From positions 7,382 through 71,381 of the forward strand of contig QZLH01000147.1 in assembly GCA_003833135.1 (NCBI GenBank): a stretch of 64,000 nucleotides of DNA, written 5' to 3'. The notes under the pieces are model-generated. The model saw nothing but the letters and a program-made list of their open reading frames with translations. It had not been told where the DNA came from and did no database searches. Below, piece after piece: positions 12,607-24,195 of this stretch. The position numbers were made by a program, and so were the translations under genes. Numbering within the stretch: the stretch's first letter is position 1; the number at the start of each line of letters is the position of its first letter. Source of the stretch: Oehlia diaphana. Taxonomy: Eukaryota; Glomeromycota; Glomeromycetes; Glomerales; Glomeraceae.

Positions 12607-14109
12607 ATGTCTAACAGTATTGTGGTACGTTTTAACAGTATTTGCCTTTAAAATTGTTGAGATGATTCAACTTTTTTTAACTCCTGTAAAAGTCGCGTAA
12701 ACTTAATTACAAGATTTTATTTATTAATATTCGCGTTAAATACTTTTTTATTTTATAGGCCACTGTATATAGTGGAGTCATAAGGGATGTTATTGATAAT
12801 GTAAGGAAAGATTTTGATGAGAATGGTGTCGACGTGTCTGTTTTGGGTGAACTAGAAAAAGTAAGTATTATAAATTTTCTTATTATACATTATTAAGGAA
12901 AATACAGGGAATAATAATCATCTAATTTAATAAGTTCTAATTACTACGTAGTTGTGGGAACATAAGATTAGAAATGCAAAAGTCGCAACCTGGGAGGCTA
13001 ACGGGTTAACTGGTGAGGACCACAACCAAAATAATCAAAATATGAATGGTGGTTCAAGTAATTCTGCGCATTATATGCAACAACAATCCTTGCAACAAAT
13101 TCAAGCACAAAATGATCCAAATTTGAAGGTAATTATCTTATTTTGATTGATTTTTGAGAATTATGTGTTATCATTTTACGTATAATTATCTTAATGTAGT
13201 ATCAGCAACCTCGTGATTTACAGGCTGCAGCATCTCTTCCAAGTCGTGCGATCAATAATATGCACACTAATCATAATAATGAAGGCAGGCCTCAACCTTA
13301 TATAGTACGTTTGAATTCTATGGTTTATTCATTTTCCTATTACTCCTCAGTGAATCGTCAAAATATAAATTTGTAACACTAAAATAGAAAAATGGTAACA
13401 TTCAATTAACGGCACAATCCTCACCGACCTCATTTCCCACTTCATCTGATATCTCGAACAGCAATCCAATAAACAATCAAGCTGACGGTATGTAAACATT
13501 ACCGTTACCTTAAATTCATTAATTTTGTGTGTTAAATATTCGTATGTACAATTATGTTCCTTCGTAGATCAAAAGATATACCATCAACATCATCAAAACC
13601 TTCATACAATGATGGGACAACAGGTATGAATTACCAGATATTTATTAAAAGTTATTGATATATAATATCACTAGATTTTTATCAGTATGCGTTTCTCTAT
13701 GTTTACTAAAGGATGAGTATGGAAATCCTTTGAGTGAAAAACTTATTCCTCGTGGTGAAAATAGTGCGAATAGTTCACCTCTTCCGGAATTTACCACTCG
13801 GTCGGAACCATCATTTGTAGATAACGATGATATTAATTCTGATCTTGATGATACAGATGATGAGGAGACTAATGCCGAAGGCGAAGAAACACAAAATATC
13901 ATTCTATGTTTGTATGATAAGGTAAATATTGAAAAATAAAAAGACCTTTCAAATTTCCTCTTGGAATAGTTACAGTACTAATATTGCTCTTTTGTTTTTA
14001 GGTCACACGCACAAAAAATAAATGGAAGTGCCAATTGAAGGACGGTATCATGTCAGTGAATGGGCGTGATTACCTCTTCCAAAAGGGCAATGGGGACTTT
14101 GAGTTTTAA
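12607..14109 (+). CDS. TOA1: Transcription initiation factor IIA large (alpha/beta) subunit
   Basis: Eight exons (12607-12624, 12759-12860, 12952-13128, 13200-13304, 13388-13487, 13568-13623, 13712-13921, 14002-14109) encode 291 residues, close to yeast Toa1 (286). The N-terminal four-helix-bundle segment is clear (VYSGVIRDVIDNVRKDF, then LGELEKLWEHKI). A Gln/Asn/Ser-rich linker and an acidic stretch (DDTDDEETNAEGEE) follow. The C-terminal beta-barrel reads NIILCLYDKVTRTKNKWKC, then LKDGIMSVNGRDYLFQKGNG, ending DFEF. TFIIA stabilises TBP on promoter DNA for RNA polymerase II. The first exon encodes only six residues. The metazoan name would be GTF2A1. Confidence 0.95.
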
Positions 14110-15035
14110 TTCCTATTAGAACCCATTAGGAACCGCATGTTATGAATTTAATATGTAGGTATTCCTAAAGATTTATATTAAGTACATTTATGCTTTGCTA
14201 ATCAGGAATAGAACTCAGTTCTATTAAAATTGAATTGAGTGGCTGATCAAAGAATCCAGAATCAAAGATAACAACACGTTTGTGTTCAGGTGTTTATCTT
14301 TTTTTAATTATGTACAAGTAATGTTAATTTTGTATTCCTGGTTTATTTCTTTTCTCTTTTGTTTTATTAGTTTATCTCTTACTTAAAAAAGAAATACGAT
14401 ATGTACACGTATTACAAAAAAAGATATAAAAAAAAAAAAATATATATTTTTTTTCTTTTTTTTTTTGTTGTTGTGTTTGACTCTTGCAGTATGTAACACT
14501 ACTTTCGTTTCTTTATATGTATATTTTTTATCATTCTTAACGCAAAGGGATGTATGTTTTTCTGTAAATGTAATTATTATATTATATTATATGAAATGAA
14601 TAAAAAGGAGGATAGTTATTAGACACAACGAAACAATTAGTAATGGCTAATATTTATGCAACAATGTCAATGTCCGTGGCTTGAGTAACAAACACTGTAA
14701 TTATCTGTCAGATATGATCGACATCATGATTGCCATTTCGACACGTACAGTATCCAGAGTAAAAGAAAAATAATTACGTTGCTGCTTTTAATTAGATCAA
14801 AAAGGCAGTATCGTTCCTGATGCATTCGATGCTATAAGAAAACTTGAATGAAAATTTGCTTCATACTTCTAGAGTAATAGTTAAAATACAAGCATAATGC
14901 AAATCAGCATGATTATTTAATGAATTTAAACTGCGAATATTCTAAATAAGTATATAAGGAGAAGTCAATATTGAAAATATACTGATACTCATTTTATTAT
15001 TTTTCTTTTTTCTAAAAAAAATTCATTCCTTAATA
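14110..15035. other. Intergenic region, no gene seen
   Basis: This contains the probable TFIIA 3' UTR (T-rich, with an ATAAAAAGG polyadenylation-like site near 14600) and then the promoter side of the next plus-strand gene. No ORF, RNA gene or repeat is convincing. Confidence 0.5.
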
Positions 15036-16356
15036 ATGTCTTCAATCAAAAATTATTTGCCAAAATATACTTATAAAAGAACTCCTAAAATCAGTAATAA
15101 GGCAGCAAATAAACAAAATGAATTAATGCGACTCAATGATGAAAGTAAGTCTTTCATTAACATAAATAAAACCACCGAGAACAATCAGTTCCTTTGATAA
15201 ATCATGTGAAATCGTTTATCTTTGATGGCGCAATAATAAAGATACACAAATAACGCCATTTTTCTTTTTTTTTAAAAAAAACAAAGAACTAAATGATGAT
15301 GCCACATCCATCACTAATAAAAACACGGTTACTTCATCCGATTTCACTGAAAAACAAAATCAAGGTGTGATATCATCATTTGTTATTGGACATATCATTA
15401 GCGAAAATGAATTAGCTTTAGCATCTCCATATTCATATAGAGAATTAAATGATGTATTTGATGAGTTTTTAGAATTACAGAAACAGAGTAATAAAGTATT
15501 CGGAAAATCTAGTATCGAGAAATCCGAAAAGAATTCTGATATAAAGAAGAATAATCAGAATAAAAATGTGAATAATAATGGAAGAGAAAACAGTAAAAAA
15601 CGTGATGGTGGTGTTGGTGGAAACAGTGAAAGAAATCAAAGAGAAATTGCTAAAAGAGCATTGAAATCAAAACCGACTAACAATATTAACGCTGAAAAAT
15701 TTGAAAAGATTTCAACAGATAAAAATCGTAATCATAGAAATGTATTGAAGAATAATGATGAGTTTAATAACAAAATTGATAAAAAAATTGGAAATCGAGT
15801 AAGTTTGTTTTATTAATAATTGTAAAAATATTGCGAAGCAATCAATTTAATATTTTATTTATTTTCTCAGAGGATTGATATTGTTAACCAAGATGATATA
15901 AACTTTGAAAAATATAATAACAATGAGTTTGAAGATTGGCACAATATGTATCCTATATTGACTTCAACTCCTAATTCTAGTATCAATTTCGAAACAAATA
16001 CTATTACCAAATTCCATAATAATTCAAATGTAGAGGATGATGACATGGGAGATATTCTCCCAGATTCTTATTCTTTTCCTAAAAATGGTGGAAGAAATTC
16101 ACCAAAAGAGAATCTATCAACTTTTATACATGATCAATTACAACAATCGCAATTCTTCAATGCAGTTCCAAAAACAAATGGTAAAGAGGAAAAAGAAATT
16201 CGGTATCCATCACAAGATACGAATACGGAACTTTCATTACAATCATATGCAGAAAGAGATGAAATACGAAGATTCGTGTTCAAGCAATTGTCCGATGATG
16301 ATAACGAATTGGAAGGCTTTTATGATTTCAAATCAGGAAATAATAAGAAAGACTAA
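15036..16356 (+). CDS. Hypothetical low-complexity protein
   Basis: Three exons (15036-15144, 15287-15798, 15871-16356) give 368 residues in consistent phase. The start context is clean (MSSIKNYLPKYTYKRTPK, basic). The middle is Lys/Asn-rich with a short Gly run; the rest is acidic and Asn/Ser-rich. Two more ordered stretches stand out: SYRELNDVFDEFLELQKQ in exon 2 and YAERDEIRRFVFKQL near the C-terminus, both likely helices. There is no signal peptide or membrane segment, and I do not recognise the family. The acceptor of exon 2 has an A-rich stretch between the pyrimidine tract and the AG, so that junction is the least certain. Confidence 0.65.
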
Positions 16357-16696
16357 TTAATTTTTATAGTAATATATATATATATATATATATTTATTTA
16401 ATATATTATTGTTTACTTTAATATATGTATGATTGTGACGAATAGAAAGGAAATGCTAAATTAAAATAATTGAATGAATTTAATATTATATTCAATATAG
16501 TCGGAGATTTTTCAGTTGGTTTGCGATTATATAATAAAATTTAATTTGATGTCACTTATTATTATTTAAAATGAAGATCTATTCCAATTTTTATTAGTAT
16601 GTATGATCTATACAGAAAAATATAAAATGAAGTCGAGAAATTATTTTTTTCCTTTTTTAAACCTTTTCCTTTCATTTTGTGAAAACAGAAAAAAAA

Positions 16697-17452
16697 ATGG
16701 CAGAAAATATATACACAACAACTCAAGAGAATAGTAATTCTCCTCAAGTCTCCTCTACATCACCTTATAATAAAATATTATATCAACATAATCATAATAC
16801 ATTATCTTTAAATAATATCTCTCAAAATAATGATAATAATGGGGATGGAAAAGCAGAAACTCAATTATTATCACAAATATATCATTTAAATGAACAACTT
16901 AATCAACTTAGCCATTTTAGCAATGCTTTTGCATTAGAAAATTATAATCCTATTAATGAAAGGACACCTTCGCCAATTTATATTGTACCTCCAAGTACTC
17001 CTACATATTTCAAAGATGAAGGTTTTGATTTTCAATCTTCAACTTTAGGAGGAACTTCAAGGGAATTACAATTAAACAATATGAACAACATTAATTATAC
17101 AAATATGTTACCATTTATGTCTTCAGGTACAATAAATCTAACTTGGCCTATACAAAATCAATATGTTAATATTGCTTCAACAATGAATTTGGAAGAAAAT
17201 TCTGTAAGTTTTTTAAATACTTATTATTTACTTTAAAAAGTAGCATATATTTAAATTAAAAAAAAAATAATTTTCTTAATTCTCTTTTTTTAATAGTCAA
17301 ATTCTACAATTATAAATAATAACTTTGTTGATAATGGTGATGATATGACTGGTATAGAGACTCAGAAAAAACAAATTTATAATAACAATAACAATAATAA
17401 TAATCCCGGAAATTTTCTCGTAAATGAGTTTCAAAATTTGAAACTTGAATAA
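16697..17452 (+). CDS. Hypothetical Asn/Gln/Ser-rich protein
   Basis: Two exons (16697-17203, 17297-17452) give 220 residues; the donor is TCT|GTAAGT and the acceptor is TTTTAATAG. The protein is Asn-, Ser- and Gln-rich with one amphipathic segment (LLSQIYHLNEQLNQLSHF, about residues 57-74) and a Pro-rich motif (ERTPSPIYIVPPSTPTYF) that could be phosphorylated on the TP and SP sites. It has no signal peptide or membrane segment. It may be disordered or nuclear, but no family is recognised. An AATAAA overlaps the stop codon region (17450-17455). Confidence 0.65.
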
Positions 17453-18149
17453 TAAAGTTCGCGCGTGTGTAATAAATGTATAAAGGTTCGAAAAATTTTT
17501 TGTTTCGTCCTTGTAAAAACAATAATAATATTCATAAAAATTTTACGTTTCTTTTTTTTTAACAAAAAAACTTTTTCGACACTTCATTGGAGACAATGAA
17601 AATCTATTTATTTTGTTAGAGGTTCAATTCAAATTTGACGTTTTTGAAGTATTTAAAAGATACTGTAATTAGTAAATTATAACCAAATAATATTATGTAC
17701 ACGAGTTTAGAGTATAATTACGTTATAGTTTCTGAATTACTAAAATAAAAGATATCCATATAAATTTTTAATTGGTTTAATCTAACGTTTCTTTTTCTTA
17801 AATTTATATTTAAAAGTTAAAACCCTCCCAAAACTCAAACCATATTCGAAACATGATAATTTTTGGCATTGTTATTTATTTATTTTATTTTATTTCAGAG
17901 AGGAGTAACCAATGAACAAACATAATAGGAGTTGACAAAATTTTTGGCATTGTTAGTTTCGAAATTTAGTATTGTTTTAACTTGTAATCACGTGATATTG
18001 GCATTTATTTGAATATTTACATTTTTTTTATAACTTCTTGCTTCTTTTTCAAGTATATTAGAAATATTATTAGATATTATATAAAATATTTAAATAAACC
18101 ATAGTCATTAAATGCGATATGCTGATCGATCATCAAAGAATGTACTGCG
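17453..18149. other. Intergenic region, no gene seen
   Basis: AT-rich DNA after the hypothetical gene. A B-box-like GGTTCAATTC near 17630 has no matching A box or cloverleaf around it, so no tRNA is called. Confidence 0.45.
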
Positions 18150-19330
18150 GCTTTTAAATGATTTGATGATGCAAAATTTCAGAGATAAAAAGTTAAAAAT
18201 GCTTATTAAAAATCAGGGAGTTGTGCAATATGACAGTCTCCAATTCTCTTTAACATTCATATTTATATGATCGAATCCATGATTCATTTGAATCAGATGA
18301 TAAAAAGCGAAATAGTAGTTCCTTAAGGAATGATGATATATATATGGCGCGAACAATATTAAATAACTACTTATTGCCTCTTCAAGCCAATTCAATTTCT
18401 GAAAGAGCACATCATCATATAGCATGAGTGACAGTAGCTCATTACTGTCTTGCATCTGTTAAATATGCAAAACAATTTTCTTCATCTGATAAAGTGTTGT
18501 TATGACAAAGCAGTAGGTCGGATTTTCCATACATTACAATAAATTAATTCCATTAGTATATTTGATGATAAAGCAAATGAACTTCGGACAAATAGCAATT
18601 TTTGTATGTCCTCAGTGGTATCTTGGCACATCTTCAATTACACACATGTAAGACCTTAATAATCTCATCATGGATTTCAAATATGGTGTAAATGTTAATG
18701 GAGCTATTTGGCCTATCCGGATATTATTGGTAGATAGATGACCTGATGAAAATCCCCGATTTTTAAAGAATACTAAGCATATTTTCATCTCTAAGAAATT
18801 TGATTTAGATTATTTGGGTGCAAGAACGCATGCTCCAGGCAATCTAAATATAACCTGTTGTGAGAGGTTAGCAAAGTTGTCTAGTAAATTTGCGGTATAA
18901 CATTACGATAAAAATTTGAATACACAAGGGAGAGAGAGCTACAAGCCCATAATTGGCTACTCGAAATTTTCGATATGCAGAAGCTTTGTGTGACATTTAG
19001 AGTCATAATTTGATTTTTGGAAAACAAGTCAATGCTCATTATGTAGGTAGATACACTCCCTGAAAATGTGCAGTTTGAAGGTACAGATGAGAAAAATTAA
19101 AAAGGCAAGAAAAATGTCCAAAAAAGAATGAAGCGGATGCAAATACCTTTCTTGAATGTTTTGTACCATGGTCTAGGATTGAAACTTGTGTGCCTATCCA
19201 GTCGATATCAGACGCTGCAAGAATACAAGTTGCTGTGGACCGCCTAGGGCTGAGGATGCCATGAAGTTTCTACAAATTAACAATGGTTTCTTGTGATATC
19301 TTGAAATACTAGGCTATGATGCAGATTGTC
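18150..19330 (+). pseudogene. Decayed member of a repetitive fungal gene family
   Basis: Read across frames, the plus strand shows fragments of one protein in order: LASVKYAKQFSS near 18450, a GAIWPIRILLVD-x-PDENPRFL segment near 18700, LDYLGARTHAPG near 18810, NFRYAEALCDI near 18965, FVPWSRIETC near 19160, and CGPPRAEDAMKFLQINNGFL near 19235. In-frame stops and frameshifts separate them. I recall an abundant Rhizophagus protein family with the same order (LLVDGGPDENPR, RTHAPGQSAYNPVERSMASLS, VPWSWIE), of unknown function and possibly transposon-borne. The copy is clearly dead. Boundaries are approximate. Confidence 0.6.
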
Positions 19331-19799
19331 CATCTATTGATAAGAGTGTGTACACGTTTTTATTGCTCAAAAATATTTTTCTTATTCTCACCTTTTAACA
19401 AATTATAAACGATAAGTCAAGTTGGACAAATTCTCAACAACTAAACACATTATTTCATTTGATGAAATTCAACTTGATTTAAGAGAATATAGATAGAGAA
19501 TGAATATAATAAGTTTGAATAAATAAATTTGAAAAAGTCGTTTCACTTTGAAAACAATAAAAATAAAATTAATGTATTAAAATGCAATGTATTTTTTTTT
19601 TATTTTGTAATAGAGGTACATTAAAGAATAAATATATGTTGTTTTAACGTAGATTTTCTATAAAATTAAAAGTATAGAACAAAAATAAGCATCAAATATA
19701 TATCAAAAATAAAATTAAAATTAAAAACGATAAAAATTCGAAATTAAATTTCTGACAAATCACACTGTGTATTTGTTCATCGCCGGTAAAGCACGCTAA

Positions 19800-19822
19800 A
19801 TTTACCGGAAAATCCGGTAAAT
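19800..19822. repeat. Perfect 10-bp inverted repeat upstream of RPB9
   Basis: ATTTACCGGA (19800-19809) and TCCGGTAAAT (19813-19822) are exact reverse complements around AAA. The repeat lies about 120 bp before the RPB9 start codon, and a further CCGGTAAA occurs just upstream near 19782. It could be an operator for a dimeric factor or the tip of a small transposon remnant. Confidence 0.6.
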
Positions 19823-19940
19823 CCTAAAACATTTATGCATAATTGAGCCAATCGTACAGTTCATAAGGTGCATTCATTAATAAATTTCTCTTCTTTTTGA
19901 TCGTTTCATTTTTTACTTTTTTTTTTTTAATCAGAAAAAA

Positions 19941-20847
19941 ATGGCCACCTTTAAATTCTGTAAGCTATGGTAAATATATGTTAATGAATATATTAAATAA
20001 ATTGGATTACTTTATATATTTCAAACCCCTTTTTTATTATTGTTAACAGTAGTAATTTGTTATACCCAAGAGAAGATAAAGAAGCTCATAAATTATTTTA
20101 TGCTTGCCGTAATTGTATTCACCAAGAAGAAACCGATAACAAATGTGTTTATAGAAATGAGCTTATGAATGCATCTAGGTAAAAAAAAAAAATTTTTTCT
20201 TTCCTTTTTAAACTTTGATCTAATTATTATATTTTCGTTCGTTTAAGCGAAGTCGCTACAATTATTCGAGACATAGCTTGCGATCCCACACTGGTAAAGA
20301 TTTATTAAACAAATTACTTTTTTATAAAATTTATTGATTTATTAAAAAAAATTATTATTTTTTTAAAGCCACGCACGGAGAAAGAATGTCCAGAATGTGG
20401 TTATATAGAAGCAGTATTTTCTGAACAACAATCACGTCGTTCAGGTCGTTCAGATACCAAAATGGTATTATATTATGCCTGTGCTAATGCTGAATGTGGT
20501 TTTAGATGGACTGACTATAGTGATAATAAGCCAAAACAACCAGCACCACAAGATGAGGAAAACATACCTGAAGGATATACCGAAGATGAAAATTATATGA
20601 ATGATATATATGGTACTCAAGGACTAGATAACACATTTCAAGGTATCAAAAATTTTTTCTCACTAAATATATAAACTAAATTTTTATTATAACAAAAAAG
20701 GTTCTATTCAATTTTCTAAATTTTCTTATTCTTCTTTTGTAAACAGATCAATTGTATAATAATAATACTCCAATTCTTGAACCCGAAATCAATGATCCCA
20801 TAACTAATTTACCAAAGAATGAATATCATAATCCGGAAGATTGGTGA
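19941..20847 (+). CDS. RPB9: DNA-directed RNA polymerase II subunit RPB9
   Basis: Five exons (19941-19969, 20050-20178, 20248-20293, 20369-20642, 20747-20847) give 192 residues. The N-terminal zinc ribbon has Cys at 7, 10, 29 and 32, with the hallmark LLYPREDKE and ACRNC. The second ribbon has CPECG (75-79) and CANAECGFRW (106-115), joined by the usual linker (DPTLPRTEKECP). RPB9 sits on the polymerase lobe and affects start-site choice, proofreading and transcription-coupled repair. Orthologues end soon after the second ribbon at about 110-125 residues. Here an acidic Asn/Glu/Asp-rich tail of ~75 residues follows, ending NPEDW. If the last intron is retained, the protein ends at 20674 instead (FSLNI). 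Confidence 0.95.
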
Positions 20848-20848
20848 T

Positions 20849-21881
20849 TTAAAGAGCTCCGGCCTCTTTCAATTTAGAAATTAATTCATCTACAGTTCCT
20901 ACTTTAGATCCACCTTGCCTAGCTGGTGGTTCTACTACAGAAATAGTTTCTAATCTTGGAGTAATATCAACACTTAATTGATCAGGTGTAAATTTGACTA
21001 AAGGTTTTTTCTTTGCTTTCATAATATTAGGGAGGGTGGCAAATCTAGGTTCATTCAATCTTTAAATTTAAAAAAAAAAAATTAAAATTCACTGTTTTAA
21101 TTAAAAAATATAAATTATAAAAAATCGAAGAAAAATGTAAAATAATTGCCTTAAATCAGTAGTCACAACAGCTGGTAATTTGCTACTAATGGTTTCCAGA
21201 CCACCATCAACTTCACGTGTTACTGTAAGTTTGTCGCCATTTATCTCAACTTTTGACGCAAAGGTTGCCTAAAAATACAAATAATTTAAATAATTTTTAA
21301 TTTGATTGTCTTTTTAAATTTAAACCCCGCTTTGTAAAAAGTACCTGAGGCCAATTCAGGAGACCAGCTAACATTTGACCAGTTTGACTAGCGTCATCAT
21401 CAATAGCTTGTTTACCAAGAATAACTAAATTTGGTTGTTCTTTTTCAACTATAGCTTTAAATAATTTAGCAACAGCCAACGGCTGTAAAATATTTGCTAC
21501 GTCATTATCATCTTTACCCACTTCAACATGTATAGCTCTATCCGCTCCCATAGCTAAAGCTGTTCTAAGCTGCTCTTGAGCTTTTGGTGGACCACAAGTT
21601 AAAGCAATAACTTCTTTTATTACATTATTGCCTAACTTTTCTCTCAATCTTAATGCTTCTTCTACCGCGATTTCATCAAATGGATTTAGAGAATGTTTTA
21701 TATTCGCTGTCTCTACAGCTTTTTTCGCTGAATTAACTCGAACTTTTACTGCAAAATCTATTACTCTTTTACAACCTAATAAATAGATTAAAGTTTAATA
21801 GAATGAAGATCGTTTCTTTTATTGAAATTAAATTATTAAATTATTAATGGACTTACCAACAAGAATCTTTAAATTAGACAT
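20849..21881 (-). CDS. ETFB: Electron transfer flavoprotein subunit beta (mitochondrial)
   Basis: Four exons (21881-21857, 21775-21345, 21268-21150, 21059-20849) give 261 residues (human ETFB 255). Typical segments are [13 protein letters not shown], then [50 protein letters not shown], and the recognition-loop region (DLRLNEPR followed by [13 protein letters not shown]). ETF passes electrons from acyl-CoA and other matrix dehydrogenases to ETF-ubiquinone oxidoreductase; beta binds AMP and helps hold FAD. The third intron starts with GC (AAG|GCAATT): the conserved DLR-LNEPR reading frame demands this junction, making it a GC-AG intron. The stop codon is one base from the RPB9 stop on the other strand. 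Confidence 0.95.
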
Positions 21882-21885
21882 TGTT

Positions 21886-21886
<1 letters not shown>

Positions 21887-21928
<42 letters not shown>
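21887..21928. repeat. 42-base A homopolymer in the ETFB leader
   Basis: An uninterrupted run of 42 A on the plus strand becomes oligo(dT) on the coding strand, ending five bases before the ETFB ATG. It is the longest homopolymer I see in the window. The length may be inaccurate for sequencing reasons. Confidence 0.85.
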
Positions 21929-21930
<2 letters not shown>

Positions 21931-22055
21931 AAAGAAATACTGATTGTTAAATTTTGGATTATCACGATTAAGATTTAAATTCGTGTAACATAAAAAAAAA
22001 ACATTTTGATATCGTACTCATAACTTGGTCATCAGGTCATCAAAATTAATACGTA

Positions 22056-22084
22056 CGGAAATATTTCTGATTGGTTAATTATTA
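22056..22084. promoter_or_regulatory. CCAAT-containing motif shared with the flavoprotein gene at 25.3 kb (copy 1)
   Basis: The segment CGGAAATATTTCTGATTGG and the following TTAATTATTA recur with about four differences at 25130-25158. This copy is ~175 bp upstream of the ETFB start, with CCAAT in the sense orientation for ETFB. The rest of 22085-22630 contains a 14-bp palindrome (CCTTTCGCGAAAGG near 22095) and two 'tagacctgtaac' words, with no gene. Confidence 0.4.
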
Positions 22085-22639
22085 ACAAAAAAACCTTTCG
22101 CGAAAGGGATAACTTAACTTAGACCGGGAAGTTTCGGGTCAATTATCTTAGACCGTTGAGGTTCATCCTAGACCTGTAACTTTTATTTATTTATTTTAAT
22201 TTTCTAGAAGAATAGTTATCGGTATCTATAACATTAACGAATCTAATCCCACAAAGTAGACTAAGCAGTTATGCAAGACCTCACCCTTCGAACTAAACTA
22301 TACTGGTAGGAAAACTACGCTACTACCAGCACTGTCTAGACCTGTAACCTAATTTGGAAAAGATATCTAAAACTATTCGGAAAACTACATGACTTTAATC
22401 ACGTGCAGTGGTTGCTCTTAGAATGTCAAAAAAATGATAACGGAAAGTAATTTTATACTCGTGAGTTAAGGGAACATAATATTCAAGTAAATTTTAACGT
22501 CATAATAGCATTGGCCTATCCACAATATATTATAACTTAAAATTGAAAACGGGAAATGTTTAAAAACCTAATGCAGATCATCCAAAAAAAGCCGCAAAAA
22601 AAATATATTAATATTATGTTTCTAATATTAAGCGAATTC

Positions 22640-23620
22640 CTATACATTAACAAGTGCTTTGGTTAAAAAAAATGTTAGAAAAGAGTGCAACAGTTCCAGA
22701 CATACGGTTGGAAGTCACTTTTACCATTGCGGTTAGAAAAATTCTTTCCATGTCAATGCATATGCTCAAAAATAAATCAAAATAAATCAAACTGCTTGGC
22801 TTTGATTAAAGACACGTGCAACTTTCCAAAAAAATTTGCTCACCACTGTATATACTGTATGTATACAATTTATCATCTTGGCTTGTTGTTATCAGATTAT
22901 CAGACTTGGAAAATTCAAATATTCAAATACTACCGAAAACTAAAGTGTCAAAGAAAATATCACAAATGAAGTAAGTTCCAGCTGGTTATCCTGAGTCAAA
23001 AGAATATGTCTTGGATAATGAAAGCTAAAATAGCAAAAGACAAAATTAAAAAATCTCAACGTTGTGACTGTCCTTTTTATGCTCGTGCTACACTAATGGT
23101 TTAGGATATATTATTAGCATGAATCTTTGCTCATAATTATCAAATGGTTGATGAATGGCATCGATTTATCATGTCAAATGGGCGGGAGTATTCCTTATAA
23201 TGATAAATGCTCCAGCTATGCGTGCGACTTTAAAGAAGAGTCTGGTGATGTTATATGGGCGTACAATGATATTTACAACTTTATATCAATTGAAAGGCTC
23301 TGGTCCGGGGAAGAAAAAGATTTTAATAATGGAGTTTGTAAAAATTATTAGAGCAATTTAAACATGATAATGCAGAATTTTTCATATTGATTTTAATAAT
23401 ATAATACAGAAATCATCATTTAACAATCTTTCAATGAAATATTCATTTCCGAAGTTGAAAACTGAATAAAGCACAATCCAACACTTTGAATATTATACCA
23501 ACAGTAATAGTTCGTGGAATAAGACGACCATCCAATAAGAGAATTAAAAGTGCAGGAGAATTAAATAAAAAATTTAATAAAAAGAAAAGAGCTGATTAAA
23601 AATGCTAATAATAGTATGTC
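22640..23620 (+). pseudogene. Wreck of a MULE/FAR1-like transposon protein
   Basis: Fragments in different frames read KIKKSQRCDCPFYARATLM near 23040, NGRSIPYND then EESGDVIWAYNDIYNFISI near 23180-23290, EQFKHDNAEFF near 23350, and a basic tail IRRPSNKRIKSAGELNKKF near 23515. A Cys-rich short zinc-knuckle segment followed by an [I/L]xxFxxDNAEFF block and a basic RPxxKRxKS tail is the pattern of FAR1/MULE-type transposase relatives, as I recall it. Frameshifts and stops show it is dead. The class assignment is tentative. Confidence 0.4.
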
Positions 23621-24195
23621 AAAACTTAACGTTAGTTTTGATAATTTACATAACACAAAATACACAACCATTACAACACCTTCACAATATCATATTCTAC
23701 CTTCTATTTAAATGTGTTCTAAGAAAATTCTTTATTCATACATTTGATCTTTTATATTAACAGTTAATAAATCATTATTTAAATCATTAAATTAATCAAT
23801 ATTAGAAAAGGATCAAGATAATGTCCCTATCGTTGGCACCATCAAAAGGTTTCGGATTATGTAAATGATATTTTCATAAATGCTGATGTATACGACATAT
23901 CAATCGCTATTTTCTTTTACTATTTTTTGTCAACATAAATTTATTTAGCTTTCTTTATTTTTTTTGTCTTTTATTATTATTTTTAAATTTTATACGTTTT
24001 ATTCTTTATTTCTTTTAGTCTTAAACCCATATTTTTAACAAAAAATGATGAATATGAAATATCAATTGTATAACCTTATAAAACTGATATTAGAAGAAAG
24101 TTATTTAATGAACATAATTTCATTATATTATACCATGAGGTTTGAGTATCTCAGAAGGAGAAAATTCAAGTAGAAAAAGGTACTTTCTTAAAGTT
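23621..24195. other. Intergenic AT-rich DNA
   Basis: No gene, RNA or terminal repeat is seen between the MULE-like wreck and the small transposon at 24196. Confidence 0.4.

Noticed and set aside
17620..17650. B-box-like GGTTCAATTC as part of a tRNA gene
   Set aside because: No A box at the right distance and no cloverleaf can be folded by eye.
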